NCBI GenBank assembly: GCA_027923505.1 | Contig: BROI01000002.1 | Location: forward strand, 992,001 to 1,056,000 | Origin: Mayamaea pseudoterrestris | Taxonomy: Eukaryota > Bacillariophyta > Bacillariophyceae > Sellaphorales > Sellaphoraceae | Length of the DNA: 64,000 bases | Reading direction: 5' to 3' | In this document: positions 41,483-51,000 of the stretch, piece by piece | How the letters are laid out: every line of letters begins with the position of its first letter | Numbering within the stretch: the stretch's first letter is position 1 | Translations under genes and position numbers: made by a program | Notes under the pieces: model-generated | The model's database searches: none | Seen by the model: only the letters and a program-made list of their open reading frames with translations | Told to the model about the DNA's origin: nothing

Positions 41483-42559
41483 ATGACAACAATGTTACGA
41501 TCAAGACGATGCATATATGGTTGGCTGATGACTTCATCTTGCCTATCTTTGGTCTTCTCGCTGGTAGAGGCAAACAAGAATCTGCTATCATTTTCAACGC
41601 TTCCATTGACAGCCTTCTTCACGCATCAGCAAGAACATCAACAGCACCAATCAGCTGCAGCAACGAGTTCGTTCCTTAATAGTATATCGAATCATGACTC
41701 AGAAACTGAGTTTCAGTTTGGTAAGCAAGACAACGACGAAAGTCTGGACCAAGGAGAAAACGAGGAGATTAACCGTCAAAAGTATCGTGACGCCGACGAC
41801 AACTACATGACGGAATCGACTTTTAGCTTGCAGGAGCAACTCCAACGAACAATGATTATTTCACCGTCACTCCTAGCATGCGACTGGAGCTGCGTGCGCG
41901 ACGAAGTCCAGCGCTGCACTCGCGCTGGTGCGACTCGATTGCACATCGACGTTTTCGATGGCATCTTGATTGACTCGCCGCAAGCTCTCACATTTGGTCC
42001 ACAAATGGTTCAAGCTATTCGAAAGAGCTGCCAAGATCAAACTGGAGACGCAGTTTTGGATGTTCACATGTGCGTCCATCGTCCGGCGCGATACGTGTCC
42101 GCCATGGCGCAAGCCGGAGCATCTCGATTCATTTTTAGCTGGGAATCTGTCGGCTCACTGGACGAAGCCATTGATTTAGCCTTTGAAGTCGCATCGACCG
42201 GCATGTCCTGCGGGGTTTCCATCAATCCATCGACAAACTTTGAGGAGATTGTTCCGTTACTGGAAACAAACATGCTGGATTGCGTAAACGTTTTGGCAGT
42301 TGAACCTGGATTCGGAGGTCAAAAGTTCCAGTTGCGAGCACTGGAAACAGTGGCGCGGCTGCGAGCATTCCGAAACCTTTCCTCGATTGACTTTGAAATC
42401 ATGGTGGATGGTGGCATTAACCATGAAACGGCTGGCGAAGCAGCTTATGCCGGGGCAGACATTCTCGTTTCCGGTAGCTTTATGTTTGGACATCCGGGCG
42501 GAATCTACCTTTGCATGGTGGATCTTCTAGGCGAGACGCAGCGCTATACTCAACAATGA
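41483..42559 (+). CDS. Ribulose-phosphate 3-epimerase, plastid-targeted
   Basis: 358 residues from ATG 41483. The first 130 residues precede the catalytic barrel and look like a bipartite plastid presequence: signal-peptide-like MTSSCLSLVFSLVEA, then LPLTAFFTHQ with Phe after a possible cleavage site, then a Gln/His/Ser-rich and acidic stretch. The barrel starts IISPSLLACDWSCVRDEVQR. Metal ligands are present: His and Asp in LHIDVFDG, His in LDVHMCVH, Asp in MVDGGI. VLAVEPGFGGQKF is the phosphate-side loop and GSFMFGHPGG the last. Two deviations: the Met of the DVMDG motif is Phe, and the histidine of the FHxE motif is Ser (FSWES). The enzyme interconverts ribulose-5-phosphate and xylulose-5-phosphate in the Calvin or pentose phosphate cycle. 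Plastid location is inferred. Confidence 0.85.
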   Translation: MTTMLRSRRCIYGWLMTSSCLSLVFSLVEANKNLLSFSTLPLTAFFTHQQEHQQHQSAAATSSFLNSISNHDSETEFQFGKQDNDESLDQGENEEINRQKYRDADDNYMTESTFSLQEQLQRTMIISPSLLACDWSCVRDEVQRCTRAGATRLHIDVFDGILIDSPQALTFGPQMVQAIRKSCQDQTGDAVLDVHMCVHRPARYVSAMAQAGASRFIFSWESVGSLDEAIDLAFEVASTGMSCGVSINPSTNFEEIVPLLETNMLDCVNVLAVEPGFGGQKFQLRALETVARLRAFRNLSSIDFEIMVDGGINHETAGEAAYAGADILVSGSFMFGHPGGIYLCMVDLLGETQRYTQQ

Positions 42560-43210
42560 GGAACTTATGAAAGGTTTGTTACGATTGGAGATAATAATTT
42601 GATGCTCGTCGATTGAGTTGCAGAACCGCATGCTGCGTAATTTTGACTTGCATCAAGTGCACCTGCCGCTCGGATACGAGTCATCGTTGGATCGGACGAT
42701 GTTAGCGTAACTTAATGCCATTTGGTATCGTGTAAGTGTGGTCATGCCTCCCGTACAACTCGCAAACCGGTGGCGCAGCAAACGTACGTATATTGGTAGT
42801 TACATGCATGTGAGGGGATAATGTAATTAGCCATGAAATGGATGCCGCAAGCTTTCTCTTCATACTATGAAAATGTAACCGTGATCATTCTCTACATTCG
42901 CAAAGCATTGCACGCGTAAGATGCACGCGTAAGACATAATGGTAATATCAAATTATTCTACAGTTGTATATCGAATGTATTGAAACGTGCAGTATTGTCC
43001 TCCGACAGCAATCACCGTTTGAAATTACAAACGCCAATTACAGTTGTTAATCAACTTGGTAAAGGCAATATTCTCGCGCAAATAATAAAACAAGCAAGTC
43101 TTGTTGTATCTTACATCAGGACACCCAAGGAGTCGACATCCCTCCTCCTTGTCGCCAGCATTATCGCGTTAATTTGATCTCCCATTCCGATTGAGAGCAA
43201 GGATGGACTG
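42560..43210. other. Intergenic, AT-rich, no gene recognised
   Basis: About 650 bp behind the RPE gene. A short frame at 42980-43177 has no recognisable features. Nothing else was seen. Confidence 0.4.
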
Positions 43211-43935
43211 TCAGTCCATCACGTAATTAGTCGACATGGCCTCCAACATGCGTTTCCGCTTTGCCAAAATGAGCAAGTAAAAACACTCTTCTTCAACCCG
43301 TGACATATTGTGAGACAAAGCGGCACTGCCACGTCCATCAGCCGTGAAATGTAGCGAGCATATAGTCAATGAGTTTAACCGAGGACATACGGCCCCGCTC
43401 CGCACCATGCAGACATTGATTGAGTCGTCGCTGCTATCAGTCTCAGCATGTACACATTTTAGCTTCAACTCTGTGAATTGTGGAGCTGTCCTGAGCACAT
43501 CGAAGAGCATAGAATATGCCTTCGAAGTGCCTCGGCTATGGCGACCATATACATCGTGAGCCAGTCGGTGTGCGTTTACAGTTGAGATAATTCGTCTGAT
43601 ATGGTGAGCGAGTTTCTTTGCGTTGGACTTCCAAAACCGTAGTTTTCGAGCGTGCTGGACGATCGGAGCGCCTGTAACAGTTGATTGCTTCGATCATCTT
43701 GGAGCGCTGCTCAAGTTCCGGACGATACGAGTCGCGCCATCGTCATCGAGGTTGTAGAGACCAACGAATAACCCAACACCCAAATAAAGTTCACACCTGC
43801 CTTACTGGAATCCCTTGCACGGACGGCATCAACTAACTCGATCGAGGAAGACTCGAGTAATGCGGATGGTTCCATTGATCCAGGCAGATCAATCTCATCG
43901 CTGAAACCAACGTAAGACTTGCAATGGAAGAGTGA
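43211..43935 (-). pseudogene. Decayed leucine-rich-repeat-like gene fragment
   Basis: No single frame is open across the region, but adjoining pieces in all three minus frames read like one protein. 43935-43711: GFSDEIDLPGSMEPSALLES, SSIELVDAVRARDSSKAGVNF then TGA. Overlapping in a second frame: YLGVGLFVGLYNLDDDGATR-IVRNLSSA. In a third: ALQDDRSNQLLQALRSSSTL, ENYGFGSPTQ to TAA at about 43576. Finally AYSMLFDVLRTAPQFTELKL-KC and PRLNSLTICSLHFTADGRGS, ending at 43211. The L-x-x-L-x-L pattern and QALRSSSTLENYGF/RLNSLTI spacing suggest leucine-rich repeats. At least two or three frameshifts would be needed, so I call it a pseudogene. An unusual multi-exon gene is the alternative. Confidence 0.35.
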
Positions 43936-44236
43936 TTAGGAATTCGGACGAGGCAAAGATGACGAAGGAATGCAAATTGACGATGATGCAACCTGCCTGC
44001 AGTCGCGCTCATCGCTTGCGGCGCGGCGCGGGTCGTGACTTTGATGACGTCGGACCGCGACTAGCTGCGACACAAAAAATCGCGTCGCCGCAAAACCCAC
44101 CACGGCAAAACGGTGTGAGGTCATTCACCAGACCAAATCACTCGCACTCGTACCTACTTCTTGTACGAGCGGCGACAAGGCTTATCAATGTCGTGAGGAA
44201 GAAGAGACGACGAGATTACGAGTAGTCTGCTCGCAA
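43936..44236. other. Upstream region of the BTB gene
   Basis: About 300 bp with short chance frames on both strands. It is the presumed promoter and 5' leader of the BTB gene; no element was recognised. Confidence 0.25.
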
Positions 44237-45349
44237 ATGACGGAGCCTTCCGCGACATTGTCGGCATCTCGGCGTAACGACAACAAAAACGAAAGCAATC
44301 TACCTGTAGTGAGCGAGAGACTATCGGCCGAAGGCACAGTCAATCTAGTATCAAATCACCAATTACCGGTATATAGCAAGAATGCTAGAGGAAGTGACAT
44401 TTTGACACTGGACATTGGTGGAGAAACGAGTGTCAAGACTCGTCGCAGCACCTTGACGTGCGTGGCGAATTCGGAGCTTGCCAAATTGTTTAGCGGACTA
44501 TGGGACGACTCGCCACTACGAGACGACCAAGGCCGTTTCTTCATCGACTGCGAACCGGAAATATTCATGCCACTTTTGAAGTTTTTACGCTGTTTCAATC
44601 TGGCAAAGATTACTGAGTTGGAGCGCGACTATACGCCGCCCATGACGCCGTCCTTTGAGAATGCGCGCGACGAAGCAGCTTTTCGTGCCATGGTGGACCA
44701 TTTTGGCTTGACCAACATTTTTTACAACTACGAGATTTACAAGTTTGGTCAAACCTTTGTCACATGGTACAATCGTCAGCTGGTCTCTCGAGACTGCTCC
44801 ATTTTTGATTGTTCGCTCCGACTCGGTGGTTCCATCCCCGCCTACAGCTCATGCTTTGCTCTTGATCGACCAGATGTTTCGTATGGAGCGTCTTGCCATT
44901 CGCGACCAGTGCAATCGTTTGATGTTGTGCTTAGTCAGCCATCGTCTTCGCATTACGCCATTGGTTGGATTCGTCAAAACCAAGTTCTTGCCGAGACTGA
45001 GAAAAACTTTGACGCCATGACGAGTCGGATCACCTTTGTCACAAAGTACATGCAGTTGCGCTACTACGACCGAGACGGAAAGTATTGTCACTCCAAAGGG
45101 GTCACAAAGTTGCTCGCTTCAGACTGTGTCCTTCGCTGCAGCAAGGACCGTTATACCAACGAGTTTCAGTGGTTTCTCAATGGTATGTTGGTCGCTGAGA
45201 CCAGCAAGGCCCTCGCATATGGCACGGAGCAGATGGATCGGAACGTTTGCCGCCTTGGCTGGAGTGTTCCGGACGACAATTACGAAATGATTCCCTATGT
45301 AGAAGTCAAATCGGGCACGAGCCGCTTCTCGGCTTTGGAGTTGGCGTAA
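44237..45349 (+). CDS. BTB/POZ (T1/KCTD-type) domain protein
   Basis: A 370-residue single exon. After 50 polar residues comes SDILTLDIGGETSVKTRRST, then LTCVANSELAKLFSG...LRDDQGRFFIDCEPEIFMPL and LKFLR. This is the order I-x-L-D-V-G-G-x-x-F-x-T...L......DxxGxxFIDRDPxxFxxILxFLR of the potassium-channel tetramerisation type BTB domain. The remaining 220 residues (from FGLTNIFYNYEIYKFGQTFV) have a beta-rich pattern with many Tyr, Phe and Arg and include IGWIRQNQVLAETEKNFDAM and EFQWFLNGMLVAETSKAL, perhaps a SPRY/TLD-like sandwich; I cannot assign it. KCTD-like proteins oligomerise and often act as Cullin-3 adaptors; that role is only inferred. Confidence 0.72.
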   Translation: MTEPSATLSASRRNDNKNESNLPVVSERLSAEGTVNLVSNHQLPVYSKNARGSDILTLDIGGETSVKTRRSTLTCVANSELAKLFSGLWDDSPLRDDQGRFFIDCEPEIFMPLLKFLRCFNLAKITELERDYTPPMTPSFENARDEAAFRAMVDHFGLTNIFYNYEIYKFGQTFVTWYNRQLVSRDCSIFDCSLRLGGSIPAYSSCFALDRPDVSYGASCHSRPVQSFDVVLSQPSSSHYAIGWIRQNQVLAETEKNFDAMTSRITFVTKYMQLRYYDRDGKYCHSKGVTKLLASDCVLRCSKDRYTNEFQWFLNGMLVAETSKALAYGTEQMDRNVCRLGWSVPDDNYEMIPYVEVKSGTSRFSALELA

Positions 45350-45756
45350 CTTTTTTGTTGCATTGACAGAAGCCTGCCTTCCACAGCAGCGTTTCTTGTC
45401 ATGTTTTTGAATAAATCACCCTTTTGACGTCGTTGCTACTTGCACTGCGCACTTTATACAAAAGACCCTGTCCATGACAGGTGGCAGTTCCGTCAATGAA
45501 CAAGTGTCGCAATTTCAAGCTCCACTACAGTACTGTACTCGAGTAGACACAATATGTCCTATGCACAATGCATGCACATACCACTGATCATCTTTGTTTC
45601 GAATAATGCTCATATGAAGGCCTATCATCCTGACTGTCGAGGAGGCGCAGCGCTCACTCGTAGCAAGCGATTCCCAGGCTCAGGGTAGCTTCAGTCGTAC
45701 CGGTTTACAAATCGCTGCTTGAAATTTCGACCAAAAATTCGTCAGTCATCGTCACC
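45350..45756. promoter_or_regulatory. Intergenic between BTB gene and SDHAF3
   Basis: About 400 bp with the 3' UTR of the BTB gene and the promoter of SDHAF3. A GTACCGG element occurs near 45698, about 60 nt before the SDHAF3 start; similar elements lie in other promoters of the window. Confidence 0.3.
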
Positions 45757-46101
45757 ATGGCATTTGCATCTCCACCCGTTCTATTCCGGTCCATCCTCCG
45801 AGCTCACAAGAGGCATCTTCCAACAGACCTCCGATCGCTTGGGGATGTCTATGTGAAGCAAGAGTTTCGATTGCACAAAACAGCAAAGCCAGAGCAAGCG
45901 CTCCAATTCATGAACGAATGGTCACACTACCTTGACCAACTGTCCATGACGGCACGCGCAAGAGACAGTGTCCGAGTCGGAGCCGTCGATAATGACGTAT
46001 TTGATTTTGGAAAAAACTTGCCACGCGATGTCGAGTTGTCGGAGGAGCAGTTGCAGCAGCTGGAGACGCTCCGCGAGGAAGCAGCCAAGGCGCGCAAATG
46101 A
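45757..46101 (+). CDS. SDHAF3: Succinate dehydrogenase assembly factor 3 (ACN9, LYR family)
   Basis: 114 residues, ATG in a good context (CACCATGGC). LFRSILRAHKRHLPTDLRSL followed by GDVYVKQEFRLHKT matches the Complex1_LYR-like ACN9 family (L-Y-R-x-I-L-R-x-H..LP..LR.LGD.YVK.EFR.H); the LYR tripeptide itself is LFR here. QALQFMNEWSHYLDQL is the second conserved helix. The factor protects the iron-sulfur subunit of mitochondrial complex II during assembly. It is small and the N-terminus serves as targeting sequence. Confidence 0.88.
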   Translation: MAFASPPVLFRSILRAHKRHLPTDLRSLGDVYVKQEFRLHKTAKPEQALQFMNEWSHYLDQLSMTARARDSVRVGAVDNDVFDFGKNLPRDVELSEEQLQQLETLREEAAKARK

Positions 46102-46944
46102 AAGGTGAAAGGACTACGCGTACGCCGAAGGCTTCATAATCTTGTATAGTTGATGACTTTACAGTTAATTGATTGCTGATTGTAGATACTCCTATCGTAC
46201 TGTCGTCTCATTTGCCAGTCATCTTTGGTCGACATGTCGGAACGCGCCTCGTACGCAGAGCAACATGTCACGACAAACACTGGCAAAGCCAAGTGCAGTC
46301 ATTCCTTCTCGGAAGAGTCTCTCAATTTCTAATTTGACAAAAGCACAAGCCGAGTCGATTGAGTGTACTAAAAGTTTGCATTGATGAATCGGCTGTGTTT
46401 CGCCAGCCACGTTACTACTGGGTCTATGCTCAATGCATCGGCAACAGCGGCTTTCCAATTCTCGCACCAACACAACTCATTCTGACGACTAGCTAAAGAC
46501 CTGTACGTACTCATTAGCCGGTAATTATATTCAGACGCACAGCATTGCAGGCAAAAGCTCGCATATGCGTTTCCGTCGCGCCGACATCAGTCTAGTTACG
46601 GTACTGTAAAGACCACCTACATCCCTACAGCCATGGCATTCTTACTCTCGCGCATGTCTTTTAATCTTCGATGCAGATGTACGCGCAATTCAACTCGAAC
46701 AATAGATTGCATGCAATTTCTGAGTGCAGTGTCGACTAGTCGATCGTTAGCTTGACCACTTAACGCTGCTGCTACGTATCAAAAAGTATGACGATGCGAT
46801 TGCTGAATAATACTGGCGTCAGGTCGTATAAATACTAAATACGTATCAAACATTGTTACAATTACGCTCTGCTTCACAAAGAATTACTACGAAATTGCTT
46901 TATCATCCATCGCTTCGCTCCAAAACGCTGGAGCGTCGCGCTCC
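46102..46944. other. Intergenic, no gene recognised
   Basis: About 840 bp between SDHAF3 (plus) and the 3' end of the kinase gene (minus). Short chance ORFs only (for example at 46169-46384). A TACGGTACTGTA string near 46596 is a weak relative of the intergenic TACCG motif. Confidence 0.35.
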
Positions 46945-49900
46945 CTAGATACTGCCACTCGAATTTTCACTCAAGAGTGTCAAACCATCTTTGATCCATG
47001 GGGAACGCAGAGCCTGCGATACAGTCAAACGTTCAGTCGGGTCTGTTGTCAGTAAGCCACGGACGAAGGTCTGCGCGTTGGCCGTCAATTTCCCCCAATA
47101 CTTCTCGATCAAATCCAATTTTCCGCTTCGGATCTGATCCATACGCGCGTCAAAAGCTTCAAAGTTGATCCCAAAGGGGGGATGTCCATTCAGAATCAAG
47201 AAAATGCAGACTCCGAAGCTCCACATGTCACACTGGACGCCATATTTCGGATAGACATTCAACATTTCTGATGCGACAGGAACCAATTTTGTTATGAGAC
47301 AGTAAACACAACGACGATAGACAGATGCTGATGACGATTACGAACCTGGGCTAATATAGTCGACCTCTCCACACAGAGTCGTTAGGGAATTTGAAGAATC
47401 AACAACCTTAGCAAACGAGAAGTCTGAAATCTTGACTTGCGTAACATTATCCACAGCAGCACAAATGAGAGAGGAAGCCGAGAGACTGCGAATGGCAATA
47501 TTTCGTTCGTGACAATACGCGATACCCTGCAAGCCAGATATCGCCAATTTGCAACCGTCTGTGTCCGAATAGCATCGCTCTTTTTTGAGATGATCAAACA
47601 CTTGAAAATTTTGACGGCCAGATCATGACCGAGTATACATAATCGGTTTCCAGAAAAACATCACTTGTCGGACAATTCCAGATACGTCAATGTCAGATAG
47701 CTTTTTCAAGCATTGCATTTCGGTGTGCATGCCCGTCGCATCAGTCCCCTTCAATGCGTTACGTTTAAAGCGTTTGACGACAAAAATCTCCTTCGGCTCC
47801 TTCGTAATGGCATCCTTCCTTGTCATCTTGCACTCGCACAGAACAAACGCTCCGCCTTCAACAACTTTCGTGGCCTCATCCATGCTATACAACTCATTGA
47901 AACGTTTGACGTTGGCCACAACGGGAGCGGCAGTTTTGCGTCGGATGCGCTCAAAATCCACTTCCCCACGCGGATTGGCTTTCATCGATTGTTGTGCCAC
48001 TGATAAGTTATTGACAGCCAAAGCTTCCATCTCCATCTTGAACCAATTGCACTCCAAAGCTTGTTTAGCCGTCGATCGATTTGCAAGTCTGTCCAAAAGC
48101 TTGCCGAGTAAACGGCGGACCTCTTTGGAACAACCGTTCGGCATGCGAAAGTTGCCCATGATAACCTTCTTTTCAATGTCATGATGTGTTGCCCCTCCGA
48201 AAGCCATGTCGCCGCTGAGCATCCAATATATGACCGCACCGGCACTGAAACAGTCTGCGAGCTCGTTATAGGCTCCTTCGTACACTTCTGCAGGCATGAC
48301 GAACAATTAAAGAGGAAAGTGTGAGTGCAGAAAAGCGTTAAGTATTTCAACACAAAGCGACGCAGTCGAATTGTGCTTACCAGGAGCGATGAAGCCAGAG
48401 GTACCACAAAGAGTAACCAAACAGGACGGCTCTGGTACTACCTTCGCAGATCCTAAGCTTGCGACCTTGATCGACGTTAAGTCGTCCTTTTTCTGAAGTA
48501 ATACTGTGCAGAAGAGGAAAAGACATGGTAAGCTACTTACCAAAAGCAGAAGCAATGTATTGAAACCAGCCTCCACATACTTGCTGCGAAGAACGAAATG
48601 GACGATTGAGTGACTGTTAAAGGTTGCCTAACTATCACAACGGCGTCAAAACCATTAGACACGCACCCGTTATTGGCTTGATGTCTCGATGCGCTATCTT
48701 TTCAGCGTGCATATATTCTAAGGCTAAAAACATCCCCTTCATCGCCTCTCGCGCGTCGCTCTCCGAGTATTCAGCCTTATCGCAGATGGATTTACCCAAA
48801 TCGCTTGCCGCCAATTCCATGACAAGGTACGGGTGCAAACAGTCGAAGCGACAATCGATTAGGCGTATAATATGCTGGCAACCACTGCATTGGCGCAAAG
48901 ATGCACACTCTCGACGCAAGGCGGCGACGTCGTTGAGGGCGACGGTCTGTTCATTATCGTATCCAAAATGGACTTTTACAGCATACAACTTTTTTGTCTG
49001 ATCAATCTCACATTCAAATACTGCGCCAAATCCCCCTACACCAAGCTTCTTGCGCTCGGTTTTGATGCATTTTTCGATGGCATCCTTGTTGACAAGACCG
49101 TCTCCCGAAGTCTGTTGCCGTTCTTGCTCATCAGTACCGCTAATGCTCTTCTGCCCCTGATTTATCAAAACGCCGATAAAGTTCTCGTACAACTGCTCGA
49201 GTCGCTCCTTGCTGCATGGCTCGCGCTTGCACTTCTCTAGCGTCGCCGTGCGGAGGTCAATGTTGAAAGTATTCGCTCCAAGATCAGCGTCCTTCTCTTT
49301 TATAAATTGGTGATTGAGCGCCATTATCGCGGTCATGCGTCGCTTGGGGTTGGCCATGAGAAGACCGGCCAAAAAAGGTTTGACATGTTTTGAGCAAGAA
49401 TCAAAGATCGTCGGATTGAACTTTAAATAGTTGCCCTTATACGTGTTCTCCAAAACCGTTTCGTCGTCATGGTCGCCGGTCGCCTGATATCCAGCAATTA
49501 GCACATATGCAACACTGCCCATGCTGTAGATGTCGCATTTCATATCGTATGTGCGGACATTCTGGAATTCAAGCATTTCCTGAAAGCAAACAAGAGTGCG
49601 AACGATTAAGAGTCATAATGTCAGTTGCATTCTCGCACCTTGTCAGTTACATTGGAAAACGTACCGGCGCCAGAAATCCAGGAACACCGCAAAGTGTTCC
49701 CCGTTTGCACTCGCGGTGACTGACAATGGAGGAACCAAAGCTTGCAAGTCTGACGTGCAACGAGTTGGACCCAGTCGCAGTCACTAGCAAACTCTCCATG
49801 TAAATGTTTCGATGATACATATTTCTAAACGAAACGAACGTGCGTGAGCCATTGCTTTCTCTCGACAATTGCAGGAATGAGACTCATGGAGCTGCATCGT

Positions 49901-50468
49901 TAATTCAACTTACCGATCGTGCATGAACTTTAGACCAGTCAAAGCGCCTCGAATGGCGTCACGAGCTAGCTTTTCCGAAATGTTTGGATGGGCCAAACCG
50001 TAGTCGATAAGATTTCCGTCAGGCATCCACTCAGTGAAAACGTGGCAAAACGCCCCCACTTGCTGCGTAAACAAAAATTGCACAATGTTCGTTCCAGCTT
50101 GCAACTGCTCCAGGTGCAAAAAGAGCATCATGATAAGTGGGAGTGAGACATCGATGGACGGTTATCGTCTCGTCACCGACTTGTACTTACGTTTTGAAGA
50201 TTCGTGACGTTGGCCATTAATCCTTGTCAGAGTTTGCGCTCTTCTTGTTGACGCGAATCTTCTTGATTGCGCATTTAAACCCGTCTACTGCACCGACGGC
50301 AAAATAAACGTTTCCGTACGTTGACTTTTCCTTTAATTCGTATTTCTGTTTCGCATGATCGATAGGGGGCTTGTGGTGAGCAGCCGAGGCCGAGGTGGAG
50401 CTATCATCATGCGACGCCGGTTCCGCCACAGCCGCTGCTGGAAGGCTTGGGAGTTTCTCATCGGCCAT
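46945..50468 (-). CDS. Gene with three tandem protein-kinase domains, probably pseudokinase and partly broken
   Basis: Exons inferred from frame and GT-AG signals: 50468..about 50191, 50104..49914, 49824..49665, 49579..48663, 48583..48541, 48492..48381, 48287..47346, 47267..46945; introns 48-93 nt. Together they encode three complete kinase folds in a row, each described separately. No domain keeps both catalytic aspartates: domain 1 has HRN and ASFG, domain 2 HRD but ASLG, domain 3 lacks HRD but has SDFS. Two breaks are seen: exon 1 runs into TAA at 50217-50219 two bases out of frame with the continuing MANVTNLQN, and TGA at 47623-47625 interrupts domain 3 in frame. The boundary after HRDIKP (48663 or 48667) is uncertain. 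It is either a decaying pseudogene, a misassembled locus, or two shorter genes. Function unknown; a scaffold pseudokinase is possible. Confidence 0.6.
46960..47925 (-). other. Kinase domain 3 of the triple-kinase gene (HRD lost, hinge broken)
   Basis: Starts NVKRFNELYSMDEATKVVEG then GAFVLCECK; the Gly loop is degenerate but the Lys of FVVKRFKR is kept. After GIVRQVMFFW the frame reads KPIMYTRS and stops (TGA), then resumes QNFQVFDHLKKERCYSD in the same frame. The catalytic loop is CHERNIAIRSLSASSLI, without HRD. The DFG region is ISDFSFAKV, keeping Asp-Phe. The C-lobe after the intron at 47268-47345 is well preserved: ISPEMLNVYPKYGVQCDMWS, FGVCIFLILNGHPPFG, DPTERLTVSQALRSPWIKDG. Confidence 0.7.
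48030..49075 (-). other. Kinase domain 2 of the triple-kinase gene (DFG lost)
   Basis: It has a textbook nucleotide site: KKLGVGGFGAVFECEI, LYAVKVHF, an alpha-C Glu in RRECASLRQC and the catalytic loop IAHRDIKP. The next segment is spliced through a 43-nt exon (about KYVEAGFNTLLLL) and then KKDDLTSIKVASLGSAKVV, where DFG is replaced by SLG. The 48-nt stretch 48493-48540 between them is in frame and hydrophobic if retained. It is probably a very short intron (GTAAGT...CTTCAG). The C-lobe starts GFIAPEVYEGAYNELADCFS and continues to ECNWFKME. Confidence 0.7.
49300..50345 (-). other. Kinase domain 1 of the triple-kinase gene (degenerate)
   Basis: Begins KYELKEKSTYGNVYFAVGAV: the Gly-rich loop has lost its first glycines, leaving YGNVY. 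The ATP lysine is present (FKCAIKKI). The catalytic loop spliced across the 49913-49825 intron reads LKFMHDRNMYHRNIYMESLL, so HRDxKPEN has become HRNIYMES: both the catalytic Asp and the loop Lys are lost. The metal-binding DFG is ASFG (VRLASFGSS). The C-lobe is intact from GVPGFLAPEMLEF through DIYSMGSVAYVLIAGY to RRMTAIMALNHQF. This predicts no phosphotransfer. Confidence 0.75.
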
Positions 50469-50769
50469 GTTTGTGATTAGAACGATTTCAATTTCCAAAC
50501 TTTCTCTAATAGTAAAAGAGATGAAGAGATAAATAAAACGAAAGGAGATGAGAACGGTGTATCAGAAAGGCTAGTCAAAAGACTCGTTATGATGTTCTTT
50601 ACAGCTCTGTAATCAGTTTCATCGCCCTCATATCACTCTCCGATTCGGCGCAATACATTCGAAATCATTCATCTATGTAGCATAGCAAAAGACCATGTGT
50701 ATGAATAATGACGAGAAGGTCATCATTGAAAACGAATGCGAAAAATCTGATTGCTTTTTCGCGACACAC
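50469..50769. other. Upstream region of the triple-kinase gene
   Basis: About 300 bp, presumed promoter and leader of the minus-strand kinase gene. No distinctive elements were recognised. Confidence 0.25.
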
Positions 50770-51000
50770 CTACGCCGTTGTCTTGCTTTGCAATAAGCAA
50801 AACTCACACGTAAACAGATGACGACTTGAATCGAATATAGCGACCGGTTGTTCGTGAGGCGGCAGCAGTGCTTTGTAATAAACAATCAAGTTCTGCTGCA
50901 AGGCTTCAAGGTCACTGCGGTTGTGTGCGCATTGCTGCTGCAACGCGAAGAGATAGTCGCACCAGGACTCAAACTTCCAATGCTTGTCGTACCGGTACAA
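50770..51000 (-). CDS. Possible small hypothetical protein or terminal exon
   Basis: A 76-codon minus-strand frame (about 51000 to 50770) reads YRYDKHWKFESWCDYLFALQ, then QCAHNRSDLEALQQNLIVYY and KALLPPHEQ. Its composition (Trp, Tyr, Leu/Gln helix) looks coding, but it has no ATG; the frame is closed by TAA just upstream. It could be the last exon of an unrecognised gene, or a remnant. No family is recognised. Confidence 0.22.
   Translation of the reverse strand: MYRYDKHWKFESWCDYLFALQQQCAHNRSDLEALQQNLIVYYKALLPPHEQPVAIFDSSRHLFTCEFCLLQSKTTA

Noticed and set aside
48493-48540. Hydrophobic stretch in kinase domain 2 read as a membrane helix
   Set aside because: It is bounded by GTAAGT and CTTCAG, lies in the middle of the catalytic core and is better explained as a 48-nt intron, although its short length leaves some doubt.
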